Source: Acinetobacter brisouisimilis
GTDB lineage: Bacteria; Pseudomonadota; Gammaproteobacteria; Pseudomonadales; Moraxellaceae
DNA: 64,000 bases
Reading direction: 5' to 3'
NCBI RefSeq assembly: GCF_000368265.1
Contig: NZ_KB851219.1
Span: forward strand, 1,557,870-1,621,869
Below, piece by piece: positions 45,555-53,865 of the stretch (position 1 is the stretch's first letter; each line of letters begins with the position of its first letter). A program made the position numbers and the translations under genes. The notes under the pieces were generated by a model. The model worked only from the letters and a program-made list of their open reading frames with translations. It was not told the origin of the DNA and did not search any database.

Positions 45555-46571
45555 ATGAATATCTTGAGCGACAGACAAAGCATTCTGGCAAGCTATATTC
45601 TTATTATATTATCTCTTGTGGCGATTATTCCTTTACATCTCCTGCCAAGTTTTTTTGCCGGCTTCCTGATCTATGAAATTATTCATAGTTTAAGCAAGGT
45701 GATTGATCGTTATATTGATAGTCATCGCGCAAAATTAATTATCAGCATTGTACTGAGTATTGTAATTGTTTCCTTAATTAGCTTCCTGATTACCAGTCTG
45801 GTCAGTTTCGTGATTTATGATTTACAAGGACCTGGACTGACTGCGTTTAGTGAAAAAATTGACCAAACCTTGATTTTATTACAACAAGAAGTTTCAAAAT
45901 ATATCTCCATTTATATTCCAAACAGCGTGACCGATTTAAAAAATCATATTTTTATTTTGCTTAAAGATAACGTTTCTGTTTTAAGGCATACAGGTTCAGA
46001 TATTTTACATAATTTTGCCACTATGGTGATTGGCTTAATTATCGGGATCTTAGTTTCTATTCATTCTTTTAGCTATAAAGAAGCCCAGCCTATATTTAAA
46101 ACAGCGCTGATGCTACGTATTGAAAAACTGGGATTGTCATTTAGAAATGTCGTTTTTGCCCAAATTCAGATCTCTCTAATTAACACTGCCCTGTTTATTG
46201 TTTTTGTATTTATTGCACTGCCATTATGTGGTGTGCATCTTCCTTTTGCTAAAACCCTAACTATTTTGACCTTTATTTTTGGATTGATTCCGATTGCAGG
46301 CAATTTAATTTCCAATAGCCTGATTATTATTTCAGGTTTAACCATTTCACTACCTGTCGCTGCTGCGGCTTTAATGTATTTAATCCTGATTCATAAGCTT
46401 GAATATTTTATTAATGCCAAAATTGTAGGAAGCAAAATTAATGCGCATGCTTGGGAAGTACTGCTTGCCATGCTGATTTTTGAAGCTATTTTTGGTTTTG
46501 GTGGGCTGATTGCCGCGCCAATTTTCTATGCCTATATCAAGCTTGAAATGAATGATGCCAAATTAATCTAA
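45555..46571 (+). CDS. AI-2E family (PerM-like) membrane transporter
   Basis: A 338-aa multi-spanning membrane protein of the AI-2E/PerM family. Family members include Na+/H+ antiporters and the proposed AI-2 exporter TqsA, so the transported solute here is unknown. About eight helices are seen. An extracytoplasmic region of about 80 residues (DLQGPGLTAFSEKIDQTLIL to LKDNVSVLRHTG) follows the third. The conserved C-terminal core runs TFIFGLIPIAGNLISNSLII to GFGGLIAAPIFYAYIK. It ends well before the next gene, and no clear terminator is present. Confidence 0.85.
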   Translation: MNILSDRQSILASYILIILSLVAIIPLHLLPSFFAGFLIYEIIHSLSKVIDRYIDSHRAKLIISIVLSIVIVSLISFLITSLVSFVIYDLQGPGLTAFSEKIDQTLILLQQEVSKYISIYIPNSVTDLKNHIFILLKDNVSVLRHTGSDILHNFATMVIGLIIGILVSIHSFSYKEAQPIFKTALMLRIEKLGLSFRNVVFAQIQISLINTALFIVFVFIALPLCGVHLPFAKTLTILTFIFGLIPIAGNLISNSLIIISGLTISLPVAAAALMYLILIHKLEYFINAKIVGSKINAHAWEVLLAMLIFEAIFGFGGLIAAPIFYAYIKLEMNDAKLI

Positions 46572-46599
46572 TCACATCACAATAAAAAACTCCTGATGA

Positions 46600-46623
46600 A
46601 CTGCCCTAGAAAAGTTGGGCAGT
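46600..46623. other. Hairpin without U tract after the AI-2E gene
   Basis: ACTGCCC (46600-46606), ten-base loop, GGGCAGT (46617-46623), followed by CAGTCACAATC. The stem is perfect but neither strand has a T run, so it is not a standard terminator. Confidence 0.4.
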
Positions 46624-46724
46624 CAGTCACAATCAAGCCCGCTTCTTAATGGACTCAAGCCTAATATATTGATGTTAATTTTCGGTGTAAGGTGAGATTT
46701 TACTCAGCTTACAGGTCAAACAAC

Positions 46725-47114
46725 ATGGCACAGCAAGATTATGAAAATGGCTTAAAAGTTCGTACGGAAGTGATGGGCGAAGCATTTGTCAAACGCGCTC
46801 AAGACAATACCGTTGCATTTACCCAACCTTTACAGGACTGGATTAATGAACATGCTTGGGGTTCAACATGGCAACGCGAAGGAGTTTTGCCGCGCAAATA
46901 CCGTTCTTTGATTACCATCGCCATGTTGGTTGCACAAAAATCTCCAACCGAACTGAAAGGCCATGTGCGTGGCGCGCTGAATAACGGTTGTAGTGTTGCA
47001 GAAATTCAGGAAACCTTATTACACAGCTTGCCATACTGTGGCGCGCCCGCTGCTCAAGAAGCTTTTCGTGCTGTGCTTGAAGTGATTCAAGAGTACCAAG
47101 CAACTCAATCATAA
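46725..47114 (+). CDS. Carboxymuconolactone decarboxylase-family protein
   Basis: A 129-aa all-helical protein of the PcaC/AhpD superfamily. It begins MAQQDYENGLKVRTEVMGEA from the ATG at 46725, with AGGT upstream. The gamma-carboxymuconolactone decarboxylase core is visible in WQREGVLPRKYRSLITIAML and GHVRGALNNGCSVAEIQETL. The AhpD CxxC redox pair is absent, so it is the decarboxylase-like branch rather than a peroxiredoxin partner. No other protocatechuate genes are nearby, so the substrate is not clear. Confidence 0.87.
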   Translation: MAQQDYENGLKVRTEVMGEAFVKRAQDNTVAFTQPLQDWINEHAWGSTWQREGVLPRKYRSLITIAMLVAQKSPTELKGHVRGALNNGCSVAEIQETLLHSLPYCGAPAAQEAFRAVLEVIQEYQATQS

Positions 47115-47227
47115 ATTCTTCATGATTGATCATCTTGTTTTATGTCTCCTATTTTATAAGTAGAGGCAAAATTGCTTGATGAACAAAACCGAATATCTTC
47201 ACTTGCACATAAATAACAGGTCACTGT

Positions 47228-47262
47228 GCTACTGAGGAACAAAGTGTTGCTCAGTAGCTTTT
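47228..47262 (+). terminator. Probable terminator of the decarboxylase-family gene
   Basis: Stem GCTACTGAG (47228-47236)/CTCAGTAGC (47250-47258), 13-base loop, then TTTT. The U run is short. The remaining DNA up to 47470 holds only a small AGGTTT/AAACCT hairpin (47319-47333). Confidence 0.65.
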
Positions 47263-47474
47263 AACGGCGTTGAGTTGATCTTTTTCAATTGCGTTCATCG
47301 TGTATTTATGCAGTACAGGTTTCAGAAACCTGATTTTATTGATTCTGGGCAAGTTTTGCTTGCTGTGTTATATCCTGCGATACGTGTATTTTCAAAATTT
47401 AAACTTACTAATAAACGAATTACGATTTTGAAGTGTTTTTAAGATTTACCAATCAGATATTAAGCAATTTCAAC

Positions 47475-47503
47475 TTGGAACACTTTTAGAATCCAAGTAC
47501 AAT
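47475..47503 (+). promoter_or_regulatory. Sigma-70 promoter of the ahcY transcript
   Basis: TTGGAA (47475-47480), exactly 17 bases, TACAAT (47498-47503). The start site would be near 47510, at the first bases of the riboswitch aptamer. Confidence 0.78.
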
Positions 47504-47510
47504 ACTTCGC

Positions 47511-47608
47511 TAGTCGAGGGATGCTGCGACGTTTTACAGGCACAAAATGTAAAATCGCCAGGCTCGACGATCGGTTAAATGTTCAATTTAGCCAACAACG
47601 GCATCCGC
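47511..47608 (+). promoter_or_regulatory. S-adenosylhomocysteine (SAH) riboswitch
   Basis: The aptamer of the SAH riboswitch class, which binds S-adenosylhomocysteine and turns on its own disposal genes. P1 pairs GTCGAG (47513-47518) with CTCGAC (47563-47568). The P2 arm pairs GCGA and TTTTACA with TGTAAAA and TCGC. The conserved GCCAGGCTCG segment is at 47557-47566. P4 pairs GGTTAAAT with ATTTAGCC. The pseudoknot pairs GGATGC (47519-47524) with GCATCC (47601-47606) perfectly. ahcY, the SAH hydrolase, starts 45 bases later. The RBS-proximal position suggests translational or structural control of the SD at 47640-47645. Confidence 0.9.
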
Positions 47609-47651
47609 GAACTGAATGATCAACAATTGTTTTATTAAAAAGGAGATCGTG

Positions 47652-49034
47652 ATGAACGCGGTTAATGCTTCATTTACTGATTATAAAGTTGCCGATATCA
47701 ATCTTGCTGACTACGGTCGTAAAGAAATCAAACTTGCTGAAGCTGAAATGCCAGCCTTGATCGGCTTGCGTAAACGCTATGCTGCTGCAAAACCACTTGC
47801 AGGTGCCAAAATTCTTGGCTGTATCCACATGACCATTCAAACTGCTGTTTTGATTGAAACTCTGGTTGAATTGGGTGCAGAAGTTCGTTGGACTTCATGT
47901 AACATTTTCTCGACTCAAGACCATGCTGCTGCTGCAATCGCTGCCCGCGGTATTCCTGTTTTTGCTTGGAAAGGCGAAACTGAAGAAGAATACAACTGGT
48001 GCTTAGAGCAACAAATCAATGTCAATGGCACACCTTGGGATGCCAACATGATCTTGGACGATGGCGGTGACTTGACTTCACTTGTTCATGACAAATACCC
48101 AGAGCTTCTTGAGCGTATCCACGGGATCACTGAAGAAACTACAACAGGTGTACAACGTCTTCACGAAATGTTCCGTGACGGTACTTTGAAAGTTCCTGCA
48201 ATCAACGTCAACGACTCTGTCACCAAGTCTAAAAACGACAACAAATACGGTTGCCGCCACTCGTTAAATGACGCGATCAAACGTGGTACAGACATGTTAC
48301 TTTCTGGTCGCCGTGCATTGGTGATTGGTTATGGTGACGTGGGTAAAGGTTCAGCTCAATCTTTACGTCAAGAAGGCATGATCGTTCGCGTGACTGAAGT
48401 TGACCCAATTTGTGCAATGCAAGCCTGCATGGACGGCTACGAAGTCGTTTCTCCATACAAAAATGGCGTACAAACAGGTAAAAAAGAAGACATCAACCTT
48501 GATTTGCTTGAAAACACTGACTTGATCGTAACAACGACTGGTAACTACCACGTTTGTGATTCAGCAATGTTAGATACCTTAAAAGCGGGTTCTGTAGTCT
48601 GTAACATCGGTCACTTTGATACTGAAATCGACACCAACTACTTACGCGGTTACAAGTGGGTTGAAGTAAAACCTCAAGTACACCAAGTATATCGTTCAGA
48701 AAATGAAAATGATTACCTCATCTTGTTATCTGAAGGTCGTCTAGTCAACCTTGGTAATGCAACAGGTCACCCATCACGTGTGATGGATGGTTCTTTTGCC
48801 AATCAGGTTTTGGCTCAAATGCATTTATTTGCTGAAAAATTTGCTGATCTTCCTGCAGCAGAAAAACCAGCACACATCCGTGTTGAACTTCTTCCGAAAA
48901 AACTGGATGAAGAAGTTGCCGCAGCGATGGTTGCAGGTTTTGGTGGCGTATTGACTCAATTGACTCAAGTACAGGCAGATTACCTCGGTGTACCTGTTGA
49001 AGGTCCATTCAAATCTGACACTTACAAATACTAA
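47652..49034 (+). CDS. ahcY: Adenosylhomocysteinase (SAH hydrolase)
   Basis: AhcY splits S-adenosylhomocysteine into adenosine and homocysteine, relieving inhibition of methyltransferases. The product is 460 aa, the longer bacterial form with the insert around residues 150-190. Motifs are [20 protein letters not shown] near the start, the NAD-binding loop [17 protein letters not shown] and [10 protein letters not shown]. The ATG at 47652 has AGGAG 7 bases upstream; an in-frame upstream ATG at 47616 lies inside the riboswitch leader. It is preceded by an SAH riboswitch and followed by metF. Confidence 0.98.
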   Translation: MNAVNASFTDYKVADINLADYGRKEIKLAEAEMPALIGLRKRYAAAKPLAGAKILGCIHMTIQTAVLIETLVELGAEVRWTSCNIFSTQDHAAAAIAARGIPVFAWKGETEEEYNWCLEQQINVNGTPWDANMILDDGGDLTSLVHDKYPELLERIHGITEETTTGVQRLHEMFRDGTLKVPAINVNDSVTKSKNDNKYGCRHSLNDAIKRGTDMLLSGRRALVIGYGDVGKGSAQSLRQEGMIVRVTEVDPICAMQACMDGYEVVSPYKNGVQTGKKEDINLDLLENTDLIVTTTGNYHVCDSAMLDTLKAGSVVCNIGHFDTEIDTNYLRGYKWVEVKPQVHQVYRSENENDYLILLSEGRLVNLGNATGHPSRVMDGSFANQVLAQMHLFAEKFADLPAAEKPAHIRVELLPKKLDEEVAAAMVAGFGGVLTQLTQVQADYLGVPVEGPFKSDTYKY

Positions 49035-49042
49035 GTTTTAGA

Positions 49043-49158
49043 CCTCTCCTAACCTCTCCGTTTAGGAGAGGCACTTCCTTGATTGAGGTAGGTCTTCTCC
49101 TGCACAAACAATAAAAGCCACGCTTCATTGTTTGTATAGGGAGATGGTTAGGATGAGG
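49043..49158. repeat. Inverted-repeat-bounded element between ahcY and metF
   Basis: The gap is bounded by imperfect inverted repeats. On the left is CCTCTCCTAACCTCTCC (49043-49059); on the right GGGAGATGGTTAGGATGAGG (49139-49158), which is its complement apart from inserted bases. Inside are two hairpins: CCTCTCCTAA/TTAGGAGAGG (49043-49071) and ACAAACAAT/ATTGTTTGT (49104-49135). No open frame is inside. It looks like a small non-autonomous repeat; whether it recurs elsewhere in the genome cannot be seen. Confidence 0.65.
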
Positions 49159-49197
49159 ATCAATATTCAAGAACAGTATTGATAAAAAGGATTTGAA

Positions 49198-50034
49198 ATG
49201 ACTAAACGCGTACCGATCTCCTTTGAATTTTTCCCACCAAAAACTGATGCTGGTGCCGAAAAACTTCGTGCTGTACATCAAGACTTACAGCAACTAAATC
49301 CAGAATTTTTCTCTATCACTTATGGTGCAGGTGGTTCGACTCGTGAACGCACTCTTGCTGCTATCAGTGACTTTAACGGTAAAGGCACACCTGTAGCACC
49401 GCACTTGTCATGTATTGGTGATGACAAAGCCCGTATTGCTGAACTTTTAGATTTATATAAATCTCAAGGTATTGACCGTATTGTGGCATTGCGTGGTGAC
49501 TTACCATCAGGTCAGGTGGGTTTAGGCGAACTACCTTATGCACAAGACTTAGTTCGTTTTATTCGTGAACATTCTGGCGATCACTTTAAAATTGAAGTGG
49601 CAGCATATCCTGAAATGCATCCGCAAGCTGAAAGTTTTGACCAAGACATTCAACGCTTTGCAGAAAAAGTGCATGCGGGTGCCAATGCAGCGATTACCCA
49701 GTTTTTCTTTAATCCAGATGCATACTTCTATTTTATCGAACGTATTGCCAAACTGGGTGTGCATATTCCAGTTGCACCAGGCATCATGCCAATTACCAAT
49801 GCCAGCAACCTGATTCGCTTTGCTGATGGAACAGGCGCAGAAATTCCACGCTGGATTCGCAAGCAGCTTCAAGCTTATGGTGATGACAGCAAGAGTATTC
49901 AGGAATTTGGTCACGAAGTTGTCGTCAAGCTTTGTGAACGTCTGATTGCTGGTGGTGCACCAAGCCTGCATTTTTATACCATGAACCATATCCAGCCAAA
50001 TCGTCAGCTTGTGACGGATCTTGGACTCGCTTAA
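49198..50034 (+). CDS. metF: 5,10-methylenetetrahydrofolate reductase
   Basis: MetF reduces methylene-THF to methyl-THF, the methyl donor for homocysteine remethylation. The product is 278 aa, an FAD barrel opening MTKRVPISFEFFPPKTDAGA. Motifs are TYGAGGSTRERTLAAI, RIVALRGDLPSGQ and the flavin segment FKIEVAAYPEMHPQAES. It lies 163 bases after ahcY with the inverted-repeat element between, so it may be read through from the riboswitch-controlled promoter. AAAAAGGA lies just upstream. Confidence 0.96.
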   Translation: MTKRVPISFEFFPPKTDAGAEKLRAVHQDLQQLNPEFFSITYGAGGSTRERTLAAISDFNGKGTPVAPHLSCIGDDKARIAELLDLYKSQGIDRIVALRGDLPSGQVGLGELPYAQDLVRFIREHSGDHFKIEVAAYPEMHPQAESFDQDIQRFAEKVHAGANAAITQFFFNPDAYFYFIERIAKLGVHIPVAPGIMPITNASNLIRFADGTGAEIPRWIRKQLQAYGDDSKSIQEFGHEVVVKLCERLIAGGAPSLHFYTMNHIQPNRQLVTDLGLA

Positions 50035-50056
50035 TTTGTAACAGGTCACGAGCCCT

Positions 50057-50770
50057 ATGAGTAATCGTTTTTTTATTGAAGCATCATTAACAGTGGGTCA
50101 GTCTATTGAGTTGACTGAAGTGGTGTTTCATCATTGGGTTCGCGTTCTGCGTGCAAAATTAAACGATCAAGCCATCTTGTTTAATGGGCAAGGTGGCGAG
50201 TATTTGGTTGAACTCACTGAAATTAATAAAAAGAATGCCTTTATTCAGGTTGTGTCTTTTGAACCAGCCAACCGCGCACCTAATTTTCAGGTGGTTCTCG
50301 GGCAAGTGATGAGCAAAGGGGATCGCATGGATTATGCGATTCAAAAAGCGACTGAACTGGGCGTACACAAAATTCAACTTCTTACCAGCGAACGCTGTGA
50401 AATGCGCCTGAAATATGACCGTGATCAGAAAAAAATCGATCACTGGCAAGCCATTGCAATTGCAGCATGCGAACAGTGTGGTTTAAATATTGTACCTGAA
50501 GTGCTTGCACCCATTTCATTACAAGAATGGTTTAGCCATTCCCTGCCTGCCACCAAGCTCGTACTTGCACCCGATACCGACGCTTTTGATATCGCTAAAG
50601 AGGCTACACCTGATCTTGCGCTATTGATTGGCCCTGAAGGTGGTCTCAGTCAGGATGAAATTACCCAAGCCAATGTTGCAGGTTTTAAAAACTGGTGTAT
50701 TGGCGAGCGTGTCTTGCGTACCGAAACCGCGCCCGTTGTCGCTTTAGCCATATTGAATTATATTTTATAG
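50057..50770 (+). CDS. rsmE: 16S rRNA (uracil-1498-N3)-methyltransferase
   Basis: RsmE methylates U1498 of 16S rRNA using SAM. The product is 237 aa, with an N-terminal PUA-like domain and a C-terminal SPOUT knot. The knot motifs are LALLIGPEGGLSQDEITQ and WCIGERVLRTETAPVVAL. It starts 22 bases after metF and is probably part of the same transcript, which links another SAM-consuming enzyme to the SAH-controlled unit. The role is otherwise constitutive. Confidence 0.95.
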   Translation: MSNRFFIEASLTVGQSIELTEVVFHHWVRVLRAKLNDQAILFNGQGGEYLVELTEINKKNAFIQVVSFEPANRAPNFQVVLGQVMSKGDRMDYAIQKATELGVHKIQLLTSERCEMRLKYDRDQKKIDHWQAIAIAACEQCGLNIVPEVLAPISLQEWFSHSLPATKLVLAPDTDAFDIAKEATPDLALLIGPEGGLSQDEITQANVAGFKNWCIGERVLRTETAPVVALAILNYIL

Positions 50771-50877
50771 CACATAAGGAAATCACATTTCTATCGTACT
50801 CAGTCATATACATTTGTCTTAAACAATACTATGTTAGTACGATTACTTGCTATTTCGTTGATGAAAACGGACTTCGA

Positions 50878-53718
50878 ATGCCATTTATTCAAAATAATGA
50901 TTTTTCTAAAGAAATCGCATCGAGTCAGATTAAAAAATCTGCACATTATCTACGTTATTTGCTGGTAAGTACCTTTATTGTCTGTAATTTTATTTTTTTA
51001 AATTTTTATTTGAGATATCTAGATAAAGCTTATTACATCAGCATTTGGGCGCTCTGTAGTAGTCTATTTTTTATTCCTTGCTTTGTATTCTTACATAAAT
51101 TTGTGAGAAAAAAAAATCTTCACATAAGCACCATAGATTTAAGCAATAAACTCATTAGCGCAGGAACAGGTTGTTCCATTGGAGTTGGGGTCTATTTACT
51201 ACATATTTACTTCCCCAGCAATTATGACTCAATTCTATTTTATGACACATTATATTTATCTTTAAGCTTAATCCTGAGTTGCCTAATTTTCTGCCTCATC
51301 TATCTAACACAACGTTTATCTTATTTTTTCTTGGTGTCCATCCCTGCCATTGCGCCAATTTTGCTCCTGCAACCGAGCAACCAGCAGGTTTTTAACCAGT
51401 TATTTTATTTTGCTTTTGATTTTATTTTGGCAGTCATTTGTGTTAGTGCTTTCGCTCTCAATCGCATGCATCGGAAACTGGCAAAATTATTTATACGTAA
51501 TGAGCAATTGATTCGCAATGCAGAGCAGCAAGTGCAATATTCACAACGTGTTTGCAATGAATTACAACAGGAAATGCAACACTCAAAAAATATTAAAAAC
51601 CAACTCCAAGAATATTCCCAAAGCCTTGAGCAAACCATTCATGAGCGTACACACACTTTAGAAAAACAAAAACAAACGATTGAAATGGCCAATTCGATTG
51701 CTTCAGTGCACACATGGGAATGGAACCTGATAAAGGGTACATTTGAAATCAATAATACCCATGTTAAAAAACTAGAATTCCGTTCACTCGAAAAAGATCT
51801 CACCCAAGCCTTACATCCTGAAGATATTCCCTTATGCATCGAAAAACTACATCAGCACTTTAATCATGAAACTGAAATTTTTGAGTGTGAATATCGTGTT
51901 AAAGATGAAAATGATAAATGGGTGTGGGTGATCAACCGAGGTAAAATCATTCAATACAATCCAGCAACCTCAAAACCTATGGTCATGATCGGAATTTTCC
52001 AAAATATTGATCGCCAAAAACAAGACCATGATCGAATTCAGCAAGCGGCCAATATTATGACGCATGTGGAAACAGGAATTGTGATGCTGGATGAACAATT
52101 ACGCTATGTAGAAGCCAATCCTTATTTCTTTACCCTGTCCAATTTAACGATCGAACAAGTCCTTGGCAAGCAACTGTTTGAAATTACTGATAACTATCGC
52201 CCACGACAACGTAGTTTTCATTATTCGATTACGGAGCAACTGCTTAAAAATGCTGAATTTGATGGTGAATTTGAAGAAAAATTTATTTCAGGAAAAGAGT
52301 TAAGTCTACGTTTACGCCTAAATGCGATTCGAGATAATAAACAGCGGATTGTCAACTATGTCGGTATTTTTTCAGATCTGACCAAGATCAAACAACAAGA
52401 GCGACGCGTTTCCTATCTGGAAAATTACGACATTGTCACCAATCTACCCAACCGCTTTTATTACAACTATAAGATCTATCAATTTTTAATTACCAATAGC
52501 GACAGCATTCATCAGCTTGCCATTATTCGTCTGTCTATTGATCGTTTTACCGCACTTTATGAATTTCTAGGCAACCAAAATACATCTGAATTGCTCAAAC
52601 TCGTGGCTCAGCGCCTACGCCTATCTAATCCAAATGCGTTAATGGTTGCCTATTTGAGCCGTGATGATTTTGTCATCGTGTATGAGCTCAATCATGTTCA
52701 ACCGAGTATCCAAACCATCTGTGAGCAGATTCGTCAGTATTTTCATCAGGCAGTTAAAATTGCAGAACAAGAACTAATTATTACGTTATCAATTGGCGTG
52801 GCGATTTATCCTGAACATGCGAGTCAGTTTGAGCAGCTGAATAACTGTGCCCAACAAGCACTGAATCATGCGCGCCGCTTAGGTGGCAATACAATTCAGT
52901 ATTACACCAAGTCACATGACAGCCTATATGAAAAAGATGTGAATCTGGAAAATGAATTACGCCAAGCACTACGAAATCAAGAACTCGAAGTTTATTTTCA
53001 ACCCAAAATCTATATTCACAATGATCAAATCGTAGGCTTTGAAACACTGATTCGTTGGAATCACCCAGAAAAAGGCTTATTGCATCCAACCCAATTTTTA
53101 CCTGCAGCACAGCAAACCAGTTTGATTTCTGATATTGGCGAATATGTTTTATTTACTGCGGTTGCTCAACTGCGTGAATGGCAAGATCAAGGATTACCTG
53201 AGGTTTTTCTCTCGATCAATATTGATGCTCAACAGTTGTATCGCGGGCAGCTCGTAGAACATCTTGATACGGCACTGAACCGTTATCAGGTAGCAGGTAA
53301 ATATGTTGAGTTTGAAATTACTGAAGCTTCATTGATTGAAAATAGTGAATATATTCATAATCTTTTACATCAACTTAAGCAGCGTCATATTCAACTGTCT
53401 TTAGACGATTTTGGGACTGGCTATTCATCAATGGCATACTTAACCGAGTTTCCATTTGATGTCTTAAAGATTGATAAAAGCTTTGTGCAAAATATGCATA
53501 TGAAACGTCACAATGCGATTATCAATGCGATTATTGCAATGGGTAAAGCCATGGATCTAAAAATTGTGGCTGAGGGAATTGAAACCCAAGAACAACTTGA
53601 TTTCTTACGTGAAAAACAATGTGACATTGCGCAAGGCTTTTATTATGCCAAACCACTCAATAAAGCTGATGCCAGCCAGTATTTACAGACTTTTCACAGC
53701 AAATTCACACCATCATAA
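50878..53718 (+). CDS. Membrane-anchored PAS-GGDEF-EAL protein, probable c-di-GMP phosphodiesterase
   Basis: A 946-aa signalling protein. Six hydrophobic helices at about residues 25-215 form a membrane sensor. A coiled coil (about 215-280) leads to two PAS/PAC domains (about 285-395 and 400-520), a GGDEF domain (525-680) and an EAL domain (695-940). The GGDEF motif is degenerate, reading SRDDF (about residue 593). The EAL domain keeps its catalytic residues: E in ETLIRW, N in SINID, E in EITEAS, DDFGTGYSS, LKIDKSF, AEGIE and Q in AQGF. It should therefore degrade c-di-GMP. The start is the ATG at 50878, with ACGGA upstream. It overlaps no other real gene. Confidence 0.92.
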   Translation: MPFIQNNDFSKEIASSQIKKSAHYLRYLLVSTFIVCNFIFLNFYLRYLDKAYYISIWALCSSLFFIPCFVFLHKFVRKKNLHISTIDLSNKLISAGTGCSIGVGVYLLHIYFPSNYDSILFYDTLYLSLSLILSCLIFCLIYLTQRLSYFFLVSIPAIAPILLLQPSNQQVFNQLFYFAFDFILAVICVSAFALNRMHRKLAKLFIRNEQLIRNAEQQVQYSQRVCNELQQEMQHSKNIKNQLQEYSQSLEQTIHERTHTLEKQKQTIEMANSIASVHTWEWNLIKGTFEINNTHVKKLEFRSLEKDLTQALHPEDIPLCIEKLHQHFNHETEIFECEYRVKDENDKWVWVINRGKIIQYNPATSKPMVMIGIFQNIDRQKQDHDRIQQAANIMTHVETGIVMLDEQLRYVEANPYFFTLSNLTIEQVLGKQLFEITDNYRPRQRSFHYSITEQLLKNAEFDGEFEEKFISGKELSLRLRLNAIRDNKQRIVNYVGIFSDLTKIKQQERRVSYLENYDIVTNLPNRFYYNYKIYQFLITNSDSIHQLAIIRLSIDRFTALYEFLGNQNTSELLKLVAQRLRLSNPNALMVAYLSRDDFVIVYELNHVQPSIQTICEQIRQYFHQAVKIAEQELIITLSIGVAIYPEHASQFEQLNNCAQQALNHARRLGGNTIQYYTKSHDSLYEKDVNLENELRQALRNQELEVYFQPKIYIHNDQIVGFETLIRWNHPEKGLLHPTQFLPAAQQTSLISDIGEYVLFTAVAQLREWQDQGLPEVFLSINIDAQQLYRGQLVEHLDTALNRYQVAGKYVEFEITEASLIENSEYIHNLLHQLKQRHIQLSLDDFGTGYSSMAYLTEFPFDVLKIDKSFVQNMHMKRHNAIINAIIAMGKAMDLKIVAEGIETQEQLDFLREKQCDIAQGFYYAKPLNKADASQYLQTFHSKFTPS

Positions 53719-53865
53719 CTAAAATTTATAGCGAACATCATTAACATAGGAATTTTTCGCTGGTTGTAACTGTGCGAAAACAAAAACAAATGATATAGTC
53801 AATTAGATTTTTTTTTGTGCCAGGACCGTTAAGTTACTGGATTAACTGTTGTAAATGAGATGCAA

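Noticed and set aside
45473..45676. 67-codon frame overlapping the start of the AI-2E family gene
   Set aside because: Overlaps the true gene in another frame and has no SD; the AI-2E frame continues through as a coherent membrane protein.
49549..50049. 166-codon minus-strand open frame opposite metF
   Set aside because: Antisense to a conserved metF frame, with a product of random composition rich in Cys, Trp and Asn.
50695..50877. N-terminal extension of the PAS-GGDEF-EAL frame back into rsmE
   Set aside because: It would overlap conserved rsmE codons and starts from a non-conserved peptide; the ATG at 50878 gives a sensible membrane sensor start.
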